Shown piece by piece: positions 16,841 through 28,559 of a DNA stretch of 64,000 nucleotides (positions are counted from its first letter, which is position 1; every line of letters starts with the position of its first letter). Source of the DNA: Hemibagrus wyckioides (Eukaryota; Chordata; Actinopteri; Siluriformes; Bagridae); the NCBI RefSeq assembly GCF_019097595.1, contig NC_080731.1, forward strand, positions 16,139,571 through 16,203,570. Reading direction: 5' to 3'. A program made the position numbers and the translations under genes. A model generated the notes under the pieces. That model saw only the letters and a list, made by a program, of their open reading frames with translations, did no database searches and had not been told where the DNA came from.

Positions 16841-18080
16841 CTTTTTTTAGGTTACCACATTTTGTCATTTTGCAACTTGGAAATGTAATGGACTTATTTG
16901 AGATTTTATATTATAAATCTAGATTAAATGTGTTATTGAAGCAAAGAAAAATGTATATCATAAAAACACATCAAGTGAATGCATAAGTGTTCACCATCGT
17001 TGCAGCGAAACCACTAGATTAGTTGAATAGAGTCCATCTGTGTGCAATTACAGTGTCACATGATCTCAGTGTTAATCCATTTATTCTTGGAAGGTCCGAG
17101 AGGCAAACAGCATAATGAAGCTAAGGAGCTAAGTGGAAAAAAGTGCTAATATGGCATCAGCCCGGATTTGGAAATAATATTTGAACATTCTACAGAACAT
17201 AATTGATTATTAAAAATCAATAGAATATGGTATAGTCATGTCTCTCCCTTGAGCAGGTGACCCAACAAACGTTTTACTGCGGACAGCATTAGTCAGAGGG
17301 GCAACTAAAGGTTCGTGGGTATTTTTAAAGGTACTAGAGAGGTCCACAGCCCAGATGTGTGAAGCTCTTCATAGGGCAACTGTAGCCCAGAATGGTGAGA
17401 TGAAAGCCATTAATGAGAAAAAGCCAATATGAGCTCCCTTTTTTTTTTTAGTTTGGGCTGTTGGGGACTGAGTACATCTGGGAAAAGGTTATCTAGTCTT
17501 TTTGGTCTATGCTTTATAGAAACTCAACTCTGTTCATCAATCTGTGGTTACCATATCCTCAGTGAAACATTGTGGTGGTAGCATCAAGTTGTGGGAATGC
17601 TGTTCAAGAGCTCTGACCAGTAAACTGGTCAGACTGGGCAGTGGTTAACCTTCTAACAGGACAACAAGCCCAAACATACCAGTGTTCCAAATTAAGAACC
17701 AGAACAGGTTCCAAATTAAGAACCAGAACATGTTACAATGACCCAGTCAAAGCCCAGACCTCAGTTTGATTGAGAATCTGTGTTAGGTCTTGCAAGTTGT
17801 TAGTCATTCACAATCTCTATCCAATCTGACAGATATTTAGTAATTTTGGCAATAAGAATAGGCAAATATTTCCTCACCCAGATGTTCAAGATGGGCTGAG
17901 TGAGACACATCCCAGAAGCTGTAAATGGAACTAAAGGTGGTTCTACTTATGCAACAATGAAATGTCAATTTGTTTATTTATACCTTAAGCTGCAAATAAA
18001 TAAAATAAAAGTTCCCTTAAATGTTAGACATATTCTGTGAATCAAAATCAAAATGTTCAATCTAGGAATGTATGATAGGT
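16840..18080 (+). mobile_element. Tc1-like transposon relic (family B)
   Basis: About 1.2 kb resembles a full-length but decayed Tc1-type element on the + strand. It contains AAACATTGTGGTGGTAGCAT, AACAGGACAACAAGCCCAAA, AGTCAAAGCCCAGACCTCAG and TTGATTGAGAATCTGTG in the order of the DDE transposase (the 'QQDNxPxH' and 'SPDLNPIE' regions). Stops and indels interrupt every frame. A roughly 22-bp segment around CCAAATTAAGAACCAGAACA is duplicated in tandem near 17685-17730. Confidence 0.75.
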
Positions 18081-19350
18081 TGAATAATTATACAAGCTTA
18101 ACAACCAAGCAAATAATTATTTCACGTCGATCACATATGCTGCTGGCATGTTACCCTTAGAACCAGATAAACAGATTTTGGGCAATTTTTTTTTTTTTTG
18201 CTTTCTGTGACTCAAAGTTTTCTGCACAGTGGTTAAGATTATTATCTAGCTCACAGGGCAAGTACCAATAATTATATGGCCTACACACAGGCTGTAAGAG
18301 ATGCAAGGTGATTTTTGAAGAACACATTAAAACCAGACAAATTATGTTTACTCAAATCAGTCAGTTTTCTAATTTATAAATGCAGTGCTTTGAGTACAGC
18401 TACCTTATAAACATTTGAGTTTATTCAACTTTGTTAAACTTACTTAAATCCAGCAAGTTAAGTTAATAATTAAGAATTCATCTTGAAATGCTCTTTTGTT
18501 TATAAAGCTAAAACAGCTCGCTAGTTTGCTCACTCGCGCTAACTCACGCCAGCACTTTGGTCCTGGAGCTGTATTATCAGCCATGAACTAATCAAGCATT
18601 AAAGGTAACTCTTGTTGCCATTCAGTCAGGATCGTTGTTTATCTGGACTTTTATAAGCAAAGAATTTTATGAAATTGACCCCTAGGCATTTTATCTCTGG
18701 CCTATAATGTTCAGTATTTGTTACCTAGCTAAATGAAAGTTAAGTAAAAGAAGTTAGGTGAAAAATCAAACTGGGATTACGAGGAAGTTTAGGAAACATT
18801 TTGGTCTAGGTTTAAGCTAACTTAAGTACATGAACTTATGTCTGATGTGATAGATTTGAGTAGTGATGGCTCACTTCCATTGTTGTGCCATCTATTCAAA
18901 AAGGCTAAACATTGGTCTAAAAAGACAAAGGGGAAGCTAAAAAGCCTCGGAACATTTGCTTGCACTTCCCTTTTACGGAGAATAGCAGATATCTTCTAAC
19001 AAAAGATGTTTATCTGTTAATTTTTGTTCTGTGTCCACTGTTTATGTAGAGTATAAGAAGAAAGGAGGATTTGGCACTGTGATACTGGAACCACAGTGAG
19101 TGTGGGTGGAATCTGGTTGTTGGCCTTGATCATGTTTAAGAACAAATATTTGTGTACAGCCACCGACAGCTGTTGAGACTTAACCCTTCCAGTGGCTGGG
19201 TTGATTTTTGGGAACCTGTGAGTCTAACCCAGGTCATGGCTGCACTACCAAGGAATCCAATGTTTTGTTAATTACAATAATTTTATTAATTAACTAGGGG
19301 ATAGGGGATATATCCTAGATTCATGTATGTTTTTCCTCTTTGTCTTTCAG
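18081..19350 (+). other. Intergenic/intronic DNA upstream of tmem119
   Basis: No gene is seen. If tmem119 has an upstream non-coding exon, this is intron. The stretch ends in a clear acceptor (TGTCTTTCAG) at 19350. Confidence 0.5.
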
Positions 19351-19363
19351 ACGTAGCACTGCC

Positions 19364-20035
19364 ATGTCATCCGTGTGTCCACGTCTAGTCTTTGTGCTCC
19401 TCTTTGCCTTTTGGAGCTGGAGCTGTTCTACCATGGCCTTTCCTTTTAACATGTCCATGGACGGCAGTGGAGACGAACAGGAACTGATTTTCCCAACGTC
19501 CCGTGCCACCCACTTACCTCCACCCTCACCCACGCCTATACTAAGCATCACCACCACCTTCATCCTCATCAAGCACTTCCTGTTTCATGAGGTGGTGGAC
19601 TTCCTGCGTGACAATATGCTCCTCATCATCGTGGTGATGTCACTGCTCATTGTCATCATCTTCATTGCATGTTGTGCCTCAGCCATGAGCCACAAACGCA
19701 AACTCGAGGCCTACTACCCACCCAAGAAACATGCACAGAGGAAGTATGTGGCTGTATCAAACAAGGGGGCAGAGCAAAGCCTGCTGGTGCCCAACAATGC
19801 CACCACGAGCTACCTGCGTGCTCCATCTAAAGCTCTAGTGGGTGAAAAAGGCAAAGATCTTAGACCAAAACCGAAGGAGGTACAGAAAGCGGAAGATGTG
19901 GAGGAAGTAGAGGTGCAAAAGGAAGAAGAAAAGAAGAAGAAGGAGGAGCCCAAGCCAAGCACATCCACGGAAGGTAATGGCCAGGCACCTGTGTGCACTT
20001 GCCACCTGAGGAAAGCAAACCAAGCCTCGCATTGA
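19364..20035 (+). CDS. tmem119: Transmembrane protein 119
   Basis: TMEM119 is a single-pass type I membrane protein, known as a marker of microglia and as a promoter of osteoblast differentiation in mammals. The single coding exon follows the acceptor at 19349-19350. The ATG at 19364 is chosen over an in-frame ATG at 19340 that lies before the acceptor. The 223-aa product has a signal peptide (about residues 1-24), a short acidic and Pro-rich ectodomain with one NMS glycosylation site, and a membrane segment at about 85-109. The diagnostic juxtamembrane text is DFLRDNMLLIIVVMSLL followed by KRKLEAYYPPKK. The cytoplasmic tail is long, highly charged and Glu/Lys-rich (about 165-200). Only the TM/juxtamembrane part is recognisable, as is usual for this family. 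The position between selplg and iscu matches the mammalian map. Confidence 0.88.
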   Translation: MSSVCPRLVFVLLFAFWSWSCSTMAFPFNMSMDGSGDEQELIFPTSRATHLPPPSPTPILSITTTFILIKHFLFHEVVDFLRDNMLLIIVVMSLLIVIIFIACCASAMSHKRKLEAYYPPKKHAQRKYVAVSNKGAEQSLLVPNNATTSYLRAPSKALVGEKGKDLRPKPKEVQKAEDVEEVEVQKEEEKKKKEEPKPSTSTEGNGQAPVCTCHLRKANQASH

Positions 20036-21219
20036 AAAAACAGACGGGATGTTGAGGAACACCTCTCTTCAAAGGACTTGTGGATTTGGAATAAGTACAT
20101 CTCTTGTAAATTCATTGGATGGAGATAGAGATACTAGACCTTCTGCTTCTGAGATGTCAGTTATTCAATTTTGTACCAAGCAATATGTCAAGCTGAATTT
20201 AAAGGAGATAAGATTCATCTTTTATACACCAACTTACACAATGCTATTCCTCGATTTGAGCAATCCTTTCGATTATTGGAAATGTTCTCGATGTGCTCTT
20301 CATCACGCTAGTGGTAATGATCACTCTCTGTCTTTGTTTGGAATTCAAAGTGTTTATCCCATTTCAGTAAACACCCTCATTGTTAGATAATATAAAAGCA
20401 AATATATTGAAATCACCGTATAGAGAAAATGTTATATTATTACATATAATGCTTGTTTTTAATATTCAGGGTCAAGTTTATTCTTTTGGAATTCATCAAT
20501 GACTGTCTGAGGTCATTACCAAAACCATGGTGGAGTATTAAATGAGGAATAAAACACTAAGGGGTGTGCTGATTTAGCAAAACAATCAATAATGGAGAAA
20601 TGTGATGTGGCCAAATTCCTGATATCACCTCAATTTTTATTGTTTTCATATAATCCTAAAGTCTTATTATTAAAGAATTTTTGATATTAATGAACCACAT
20701 ATTTAATGTTTTGCAACATTTATGAAACAAGTCAGTTTCTTATATCACATACATTATAGCATCTATAACCCATCATTCCCTCAGCAGCCTCTTTGCTTTT
20801 CTCTGTATTAAAATAACCACAAATAAATGTAGCTTTTCACTTTATTTTGAGAAACCACGAAGTGAAAATCCACCTATCTTTATAGTTATAGTTATAGAAG
20901 TGGAGACTCCTTCCAAAAATTTGAATTAAACATATGCATACAGAAAAACCTCACCAAATCAATGATAATGTTTTAGAAAAAATTTTTGTTTGAAAGCACG
21001 CATTAAAATAAACCTGTGATTTGCAGCTGGCGTTACTGTCGGAGTTACTGTTACTGCAATATTTTTGACCAATCAGGTTTAAGTATTCGACATTGCTGCG
21101 GTATATAACTTGTTTAAGCAATGTTAAGCAAAGTTCTAAATGTGTGCTTTGCTTTATGTGACTTGAAATCTTTTAACTACACATTACTGTTTACATGAAA
21201 TCATTAATAAGAAAATAAA
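20036..21219 (+). other. tmem119: tmem119 3'UTR with two candidate poly(A) signals
   Basis: AATAAA lies at 20548-20553 (about 0.5 kb after the stop) and at 21214-21219 (about 1.2 kb). No other gene is visible. Confidence 0.5.
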
Positions 21220-23813
21220 CATTACAGCTGACTTCAACAGTCAGGAACCATGTGCTTTCTGATACAGTTTTTTTGGCATTGGATCTGTTTACACTTTCAT
21301 ATTTATGTAGTTAAACCCTACCTGGACCTGACCCTAATATCCAACACACACATAACATCTCAGCAGGTGTAAACAGATTCGTTGTCTTCTTTCTTTTATC
21401 AGTGCCTTTCCATTGAATATTATTTTGTGTATTCAGACTTGTATTGACTTTATTAAGTGGCTTTTCACAACTTCTTAAGTTAATATCTGTTTTTTTTTTT
21501 CAGTATACTTTGTAATACATGTTCCATTAAATCATTTTGTCATTCTGTGATGCATTTTTGTCTTTATTGTATAACAAAATGCACAAATTACTACTTTAAT
21601 ATCTGATTAAATAAAATGCTATATATTGTATAGAATTTAACAGGGCCAGTTGGCATGATTTATCAGGGCTAAGCCCCTATTTTTTTAATTATCAATAAGT
21701 AAGCAAAATTCACAGACTCATATGAAGAAGAAAGGCTTCTGTCATAAAAAATGTCAAAAAATCCTATTGAAATTTTAGATTTTAGACTGAGATTTTTCAG
21801 CCCACTTCGCTGAAACATCCATGACATGTTATCCAGTAGACATACTTTTGTGGGTGTATTGAATGGAAAAAAAGGTGTTTTGAATGAGAAACAAAAATAG
21901 ATACAGTACACCAAGCACAGATTGTCCAAACTAAGTGCAAATTACACAGAAAGACAGAAAACAGAACTGTATATTTAGAGTTTTTTTTTTTTTTTTTTTC
22001 CAAATGAAGGGTTGCAACATTTCTGTGTGCCATGTTTGGTATCTGGAGAAATCACGGCATGAAACCGGCAGATCTTTGCACATTTGAAATACTTAAATTA
22101 AAAATTAGAAATAATGAAAGCAGCTGTCTATCTGCCTCTATGTGTGTGTGTTCTCTGCCATCGACGTAACCTTAAGATTTTAACATTATGAACACTGTGC
22201 ATTGTTCAACCGTTTTGACGGATGTGAGATTTTATCTTAAAAAAACAAAACAAAAAACAGTTGTCTATGCAGTTCAGGAAAAGGAAAAAAAGGAGTGGAA
22301 AGCATGAGCCTTTGACGTCAACCAGCTGTAGATTTGAGGTTAGGAAAGTCTTGGCACTGATAAGTTGCTCAGCACTGTTCAAACTGTTCTGGCCCAAGCA
22401 ATGCCACAGAAAGGGCCCTATTGTCACACACAGTCTCCTATACAAAATTCAATCAATATTTCAGAAGGCCATTAGGAGAGCCGCTGTTCCGTGTTATTCT
22501 GAAAATAGGGCTTTGTCAGGTCTCTTAGATTTGGTCTTGAACCGAAAAGAATACACTCTCAGTTTCTCTTGTCTTGACTGATGGTAGTTTGAGCAATTAA
22601 AACATCTCTTAAATGATATACATCCTGCTTGCTGTCATTTGATGTCTTTCTTTTTAACTTCTGTCCAAGCATGATCATGCCTTTTAAATTTGCTTTCTAT
22701 CACCTCGTCCACATAATGTCACCCTCATATACAGTATAAGAGCAATAAATTAGTAATCACTGAATTATTTACTCCGTTTACATATGACACGACTACGCTA
22801 CCTGTAGATTGGTATCAGGCGCAAATGCAAATGAGGTTTATAAATGAAAGCAAAGTCCCCATTGCAATGGCACGAGGCCACGTGTTGGCGACTTCTAAAG
22901 TAAATCAACGAAAGAGTTGCTGCAACCGGAGCTTCTAAAACGGCCTCAGCCTCCAGCTCAAGTTGCCCTTCTTTTGTGCCTTTGGTGCTGAATTATTTTG
23001 GTAATCTGCCACCCGTCTGCACCCGCCCCTTCCTCAAACGTGTAGCAAAGGGCTTGATCAGTTTTTGAAAACATTTGTCAAAGTTCCCATATAGCTAAAA
23101 TATGGCCTTTCTTAAAAGACTGCCCTAATGACTGACTCAAAACCCTGGATTATTGGTGATCCTCCAAGCATGTAACCATTTGTTTTGGATAAAGGTGCAA
23201 TTTTGAATGTGAAATTCTGTACATTTAAAGTTTGGGCTTTCACAGTTTTAGTAAAATCGGGAGGATGACACAGATCTCAGATGGTGAAGAAGACACAAAA
23301 CAGGTAAGGCAACACCTTAAGACTGCCATTAAAGTTTGATAGGCCGTTGCCTGGAATTGTCTGAACACAGAGCAGTGCAGTTTCTGGAAAGGGAAACTTG
23401 CTGAAGAGGGAGAGTGATGACTGAGAGATGAATAGCTCCATTAGCGGACTGTGTACCTCGTCCTGTTTAAGAAACAGGAACCAGGAGTGCATGAGGATGG
23501 TGAGTGATTAAAACTGTGACACCTGTATTGGCCATTTTGAGCATTTGCATTTGATAGGAAATTGACAAGATGTGTATTGATGATTAGTAGCTGAGCTGAA
23601 TCAGAACTAGGCTAATCATAACCATAATTGATTTTCCTGTGGATATTTCCAAACTCCCTGTCACATCTATCCTGTTTCTACTGCTTTAGATTTATTTTGG
23701 CAAGTAATATGTTTTCTTTTTATTTGGATTCAACAAATAATTTGGTTACTGGGTACAGATGTGATTAATTTTTTTTCATCATACTGTTTTTTCCTCTTTC
23801 CTATCAGTGAGCC
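21220..23813 (+). other. Intergenic DNA upstream of the LRR gene
   Basis: This is mostly AT-rich. A more GC-rich island at about 22800-23050 holds an octamer (ATGCAAAT, 22825-22832) and an E-box (CACGTG, near 22879). An open 106-codon frame at 22261-22581 has no recognisable protein features. The end (TCTTTCCTATCAG, 23808) is an acceptor for the LRR coding exon, so part of the stretch is probably 5' intron. Confidence 0.45.
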
Positions 23814-25253
23814 ATGTGCCTTCACCTCCCCCTTGTACTTTTGCTCTTGTTCTGCTGTCTTATCACCTCCCTCCCACTCCTGTTCTCATGCCCTCCAGGG
23901 TGCTGCTGTCCTCGCCCAGGGGTTCTAATTCTGTGTGAGTCACTGGGCCTCCATGTCCTCCCTCGCTCTGTCCCCCTTACCACCTCAGCTTTGTCTGTGG
24001 CACGAAACCACCTTTGCAACGTAGACAATGTCCTGTGGCGGTACTCCAGCCTGCAGGAGCTGAGCCTCGGCCACAACCGGCTGGAACGCTTCCCCCGTGG
24101 CCTTCCGGCAAGTCTGGAAAGTCTGCAGCTCCAGGAGAACCGCATTACATTAATCACAGCTGGGGATCTTAGGAACCTTGGGAATCTGACACGGTTGGAC
24201 CTGGAAGACAATCGCATTCGGGCCATCCAACCTGGAGCGCTGCTGAGCCTGACACGGCTGAGGATGCTTTCTCTGAAGGGGAACCAGTTGTCAAGACTGC
24301 CATCACACCTTCCAGGTTCACTAACGCACCTAGACGTATCTGCCAACTGCATTTCAACATTGGACTTGCCATCGCTTGCTGCGTTGGTAAACCTTCAGGT
24401 CCTGAAGATCAACAGCAACTGCTTACGCTCAGTGCCTGAGCGTGCGTTTGATAGCCTAACCCGTCTCCGTTCTGTGGAGCTGGCTAATAACCTGTGGGTT
24501 TGTGAATGTGACATCATGTACCTGTATCGGTGGCTGCTGATGGACAGGTTACGCATGGCAACAGATTTGGAATGTGCAGCACCATTACACCTGGCACACA
24601 GGCTGCTGGTGACCCTCTCTGTTGTGGCTATCTGTCCACGAATCCTTATGCCTAGTGAGAAATTAGCATCATTCAACACTTCCAAGGTGATACTGGAGAA
24701 TTCTTCAAAAGAATCTTCAAATCCTTCTTCTGATATAATCAGAAATGTGAGAACCTCCTGTAGAAGCTCTCTTATGAACTCAAACGGAAAGTTCTCCTCA
24801 GTTGCTAACCATACAGCATCTAGGTCTCATCAGGGTTCAAACCAGTCCTCTCTGGAGGGGTTAAGCTATGAACAGTGTTTGTTACTAAACTCCACTTACC
24901 TTGTCCCTCAGACAACCCAAACACCCCACATCCCGACACCAGATGAGGATCCCGGTTGTAGGAACAACACAACCAACATCAACCAAACTTCAATCAAACC
25001 AACAAGCCAAAATGGTTTCTTGAGCACTTCAGTCCCTATATTCTCCACCAGTGAGACAGGAGCGCAGGTTGAGGCCACTCAGCGAACCTTGACCCAGTCA
25101 AATGACCCAGCTCTTGTGTCAGTACTGTCTGTGCTGTGTGTGTTGACAGTACTACTCCTGGTAATTGTAATCTTGGTGCTGAGGAGCCTTCTGTGGAGAA
25201 ACCAAAGGGTCGTTCCCCTTCAGTCCACAGTGGGCAGTCAAAGGAACTCTTAA
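23814..25253 (+). CDS. Single-pass leucine-rich-repeat membrane protein, unassigned
   Basis: The 479-aa protein is encoded in one exon, and the ATG lies five bases after an AG acceptor. It has a signal peptide (about 1-24). An LRRNT cap carries Cys26, 30, 31, 32 and 41. About seven LRRs span 57-225 with alternating spacing (LESLQLQENRI, LTRLDLEDNRI, LRMLSLKGNQL, LTHLDVSANCI, LQVLKINSNCL). An LRRCT cap (NLWVCECDIMYLYRWL) uses Cys230, 232, 254 and 274. A roughly 155-residue Ser/Thr/Asn-rich stalk has many N-glycosylation sites and odd cysteines at 316, 355 and 382. A membrane helix (about 434-459) is followed by a basic tail of about 20 residues with no signalling motif. The architecture resembles GPIb-like or neuronal LRR adhesion proteins, but I cannot assign an orthologue. 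The role is probably extracellular ligand binding. It lies tail-to-tail with iscu. Confidence 0.85.
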   Translation: MCLHLPLVLLLLFCCLITSLPLLFSCPPGCCCPRPGVLILCESLGLHVLPRSVPLTTSALSVARNHLCNVDNVLWRYSSLQELSLGHNRLERFPRGLPASLESLQLQENRITLITAGDLRNLGNLTRLDLEDNRIRAIQPGALLSLTRLRMLSLKGNQLSRLPSHLPGSLTHLDVSANCISTLDLPSLAALVNLQVLKINSNCLRSVPERAFDSLTRLRSVELANNLWVCECDIMYLYRWLLMDRLRMATDLECAAPLHLAHRLLVTLSVVAICPRILMPSEKLASFNTSKVILENSSKESSNPSSDIIRNVRTSCRSSLMNSNGKFSSVANHTASRSHQGSNQSSLEGLSYEQCLLLNSTYLVPQTTQTPHIPTPDEDPGCRNNTTNINQTSIKPTSQNGFLSTSVPIFSTSETGAQVEATQRTLTQSNDPALVSVLSVLCVLTVLLLVIVILVLRSLLWRNQRVVPLQSTVGSQRNS

Positions 25254-25413
25254 CATTGGGAAGGAAGGTTGTTATCATTAAGGCTCTCTTAAATAACATA
25301 ATTTACTGCTTCTGTTAACATTGAGAGTCTTACACACCATGAGTAATGTTAACAAGTTAATGAAATACACCTGCAATCACTAATATTTATCAAATCCACC
25401 ACTAATCAATAAA
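25254..25413 (+). terminator. 3'UTR of the LRR gene with poly(A) signal
   Basis: AATAAA at 25408-25413, 155 bp after the stop codon, is the nearest signal. Confidence 0.5.
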
Positions 25414-25733
25414 ATTAGCAACAATTCAAATAACAGTAAGTTCCAAACTGTTGATCATTTACTGCCCTCTGGTCTCTAGGTGTAAATATTAAAATCTGCT
25501 TTGGCCTCAATCCTGCCAACAACCATCATTGTTTTTATTAAGGCGTTGTTCCTACTGTTCATTGTGGCTTAAATGTATTTGGTTCTGTATCAAAAATGTG
25601 AGGATTAATATAAATGCTTTGTTAACATAATATGGTTTATTAATGTGCAAGTTCATTGTTCATGTAGGTTCAGTCATGTTACTCTGCTGAAAAACAACCC
25701 CGGACAGACAAATACATTATAGTTATACAATTT

Positions 25734-26396
25734 TATTAAGCTTCAACAATAGAATACAGCATCTGATTATTTTGATTAGTTGTGCGTGTATTGATAACTG
25801 CCATTTTTACAGGACATTTAATGTAAACAAATATACATTTTTAAAAACTGCCTCCGGCCTCATTCATTGTGTTAGTAATAAGTGGGTATGTTCTTTTGTT
25901 ATGATCATTTAGTGCCTGAGGACAATACGTTGTATTCAGGATCAGTGGGAGTGAAATGCTTTTCTAAACAAGCATACTAAGACTAAATAGCTTGCTTGTA
26001 TTTTTTTTGGTGAATCCTTGCTGGTTTGCTCCATGGATTAATCTTTGCAATAGTCTGTAAAAAAAAACAAAGAAACAAAAAAAAACAATCCAGACCAAAT
26101 GCCTCCATCTTTGTGCGTGATTCAGAAAGACATTAAGAGAAAACCACCACCATTTCACACATCACTCCAAAAAAAATGTAAATGCTTCCTCTCTACACCC
26201 CAGAGCAATCATGACAATGCAAACACGACATTAATCTGAAACCCCTGCAGGGGGCGCTACACACGCTGCAATAGTACTTTAGGATGATGTTACTATAAGG
26301 ATATGTTTGGTTTTTAGGCAGCACAGTCCAGACTTAAATTATGCAAAGATGTCAAAGCATTTGTTTGCACTAGAGAGAAAGATTTAACAGTGCGGT
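25734..26396 (-). other. iscu: iscu 3'UTR (minus strand)
   Basis: On the minus strand an AATAAA (TTTATT at 25734-25739 on +) lies about 660 bp after the iscu stop codon. With the LRR gene's signal at 25408-25413, the two genes would end about 320 bp apart, tail to tail. A C/G-rich GCAGGGGGCGCTAC lies within (near 26248). Confidence 0.45.
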
Positions 26397-27657
26397 TTAA
26401 TTTCTAGCCTCCGCCACTTTCTCCTCATCCTTCTGTTTTAGCTTGTAGTCCGCCAGCGCGGCCTTGATGGCGTCCTCTGCGAGCACTGGAGGAAAATAAA
26501 CAGCAATGTCAGCGGACTTAAACAGACACCCTGCTTAAAATGAGGTGCCTGTGTAACGAGTACGTAATAAATAAAGACCCCAGATAAACACAGCTGTGCC
26601 ACAGCTGTTGATTTAAGCTTACTAGAGCAGTGAAGCTTCACCGGTGGGAGACACAACTCCTTGGCGATCTCGGTGTTCTTGATTTTCAGCGCTTCATCAA
26701 TCTAGTGCCGTGAACAGAAGCAGAAACACACACACACCGTGTGTGCAGTTTAGTGCACAGTGTTTAATACCCTATGGATAAAACATACACACAACACGAC
26801 ATACCGATTTGCCTTTAACCCATTCTGTTGCCAGGGAACTTGAAGCGATGGCTGATCCACAACCGAACGTTTTGAATCTGGCATCCACTATCTTGCCGTT
26901 CTCGTCAACCTGGATCTGTAAATACAAGACACTCCTGATCATGTCCACAGCGCATACAAACACACACACTAACAGTGAGAAGATCAAGTCCAGCATACCT
27001 GCAGTTTCATGACATCCCCGCAGGCAGGAGCTCCTACTAAACCGGTCCCCACATTCTTGGCCGTCTTATCCAAGGAACCAACATTTCTTGGGTTCTCATA
27101 GTGATCCACCACCTTCAAAATGTCACCAGGAACGAACAGGTTAATAAAGGATGACTTACATAAACGCAACGTGCAAGAGGGGGCGCCATGTGGAAGTGAA
27201 AGTTGGGCCGAATCCCAAATGGATCCAAACTGGTGTTGTAGTGCACTAGATAGTGAGGAGAGTGCCATTATTTTATACACTATAGTAAAGGGACTAAGAC
27301 GGGATTTGGGATTCTGCCTCAGGATAACTGACGGAAATTTTTACAGCACGAGATAAATTTAACGCGGTGTTTTATAACTTACAATTGTAGAGTTTGTGAC
27401 CTTGTGTGCTTTTAGCAAAAGGTGCTATTAATGCTAACTACAGCTAGCTCCCTGAAGTAAGCTATAACAGTTCACCTCATCCTCGGGCCTAAAAAGTTCA
27501 TTCTGTCTTACGGAAAACCAAGAAGAGATAAACATGCACTGAAATATCCACTCACTTTTTTGTGGTAGCAGCAAACAGTTTTAATCTCCGGCGACGTCAA
27601 GCTCCTGCCGAGAAACGAGAAGGACGCGAAGCAACTCCTGACCGACCCGAGCGCCAT
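26397..27657 (-). CDS. iscu: Iron-sulfur cluster assembly scaffold ISCU (5 exons)
   Basis: ISCU is the mitochondrial scaffold on which NFS1-ISD11-ACP and frataxin build [2Fe-2S] clusters, later handed on by HSC20/HSPA9. Exons in transcription order: 27657-27556, 27112-26999, 26915-26805, 26701-26623 and 26485-26397. They give 164 residues, close to the human length, with all junctions GT-AG. The first exon is the mitochondrial presequence (MALGSVRSCFASFSFLGRSL). The core keeps the three cluster Cys and the Asp: GAPACGD, FGCGSAIASSS and KLHCS. It also keeps the LPPVK chaperone-recognition motif and the VVDHYENPRNVGSLDK start of the mature protein. The C-terminus (KQKDEEKVAEARN) varies, as expected. 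The gene is divergent from sart3. No mutated key residue is seen. Confidence 0.96.
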
Positions 27658-28559
27658 GTTCACTGTGACGTCACCACCAAGGGGCGCGTGAAATGAGTTC
27701 ACCAATAAACAAACGATCCCCGACGCGGGCAGCTGAGGGCGCTGCGGCGAGTCGAGTCCTTTTTAGAGCCGACTCAGATTCTGAATCAAAAGAGTCGATT
27801 CTCCATAGTCTCCATAGATTCCAAGGCTAAAACCGTGAGACGTGAAAATCTGAACAAAAAAGGTGTAGTTTTTACGTACATACTATACTGTCACTCCTGA
27901 CAGTAAGAATAATAAGGGATCTTTACACATTTTCAACTTCCTTTGAGAGTTTTTCCTTTGTGCAGTCATGCAAGAATTCCCCAAATCCTATTATATACAG
28001 TTTCTTTTTATACAGAGAAACATCTCGTAATAACAAGACACAAATATGTCATTAATATGAGACAAACATCTCAATCTTATGAGAACTGGACAAGACAAAC
28101 ATCTCATTATTTGACGTGTCTTCTTCATAGGAAAATGGCAAATGGCTCAATTGACAGAATTAGTACAATTTTGTCATTCTTAATTTAACCACCATTAGAT
28201 TTTCATGTCACCTGAACACACACACCAGCGTGTATAGGCTTATTCCTAAAGTGAACTACATGGGAATCTTACATTTTTTGTATATGACATGTCCACAGGC
28301 TGTCTATGTAGTTACAAAAGCCCACTGAAACTAATGGAACAGCATGGCATTTTTTTTTTTGTGCTGTATACCAAAGACACTTGGGTTTGCGATAAATGGA
28401 TGGCCATTAGACAAGAGTTTAAAATATCAGCTTTTATTTCCTGGTATTTATATCTAGATGTGTTAACAGAAAGCAGAGAACCTTTTTTGTCAGTCAACAC
28501 AATTTTAAGGCAAGCAAATGTGTAAGAACAGATAAGTCGAAGTATATTAAAATAAATAA

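Noticed and set aside
19810..20115. 101-codon minus frame with Ser/Phe runs
   Set aside because: It is antisense to the Glu/Lys-rich tmem119 tail, so the Ser/Phe runs are complementary artefacts.
22261..22581. 106-codon + frame between tmem119 and the LRR gene
   Set aside because: No domain, signal peptide, splice support or similarity that I recognise; length is within chance for this AT content.
23822..24352. 176-codon minus frame antisense to the LRR gene
   Set aside because: It is the shadow of the GC-rich, codon-biased LRR exon.
26458..26996. Additional small minus-strand proteins around the iscu exons
   Set aside because: They are single-exon read-throughs into introns; the five-exon iscu model uses the coding parts exactly.
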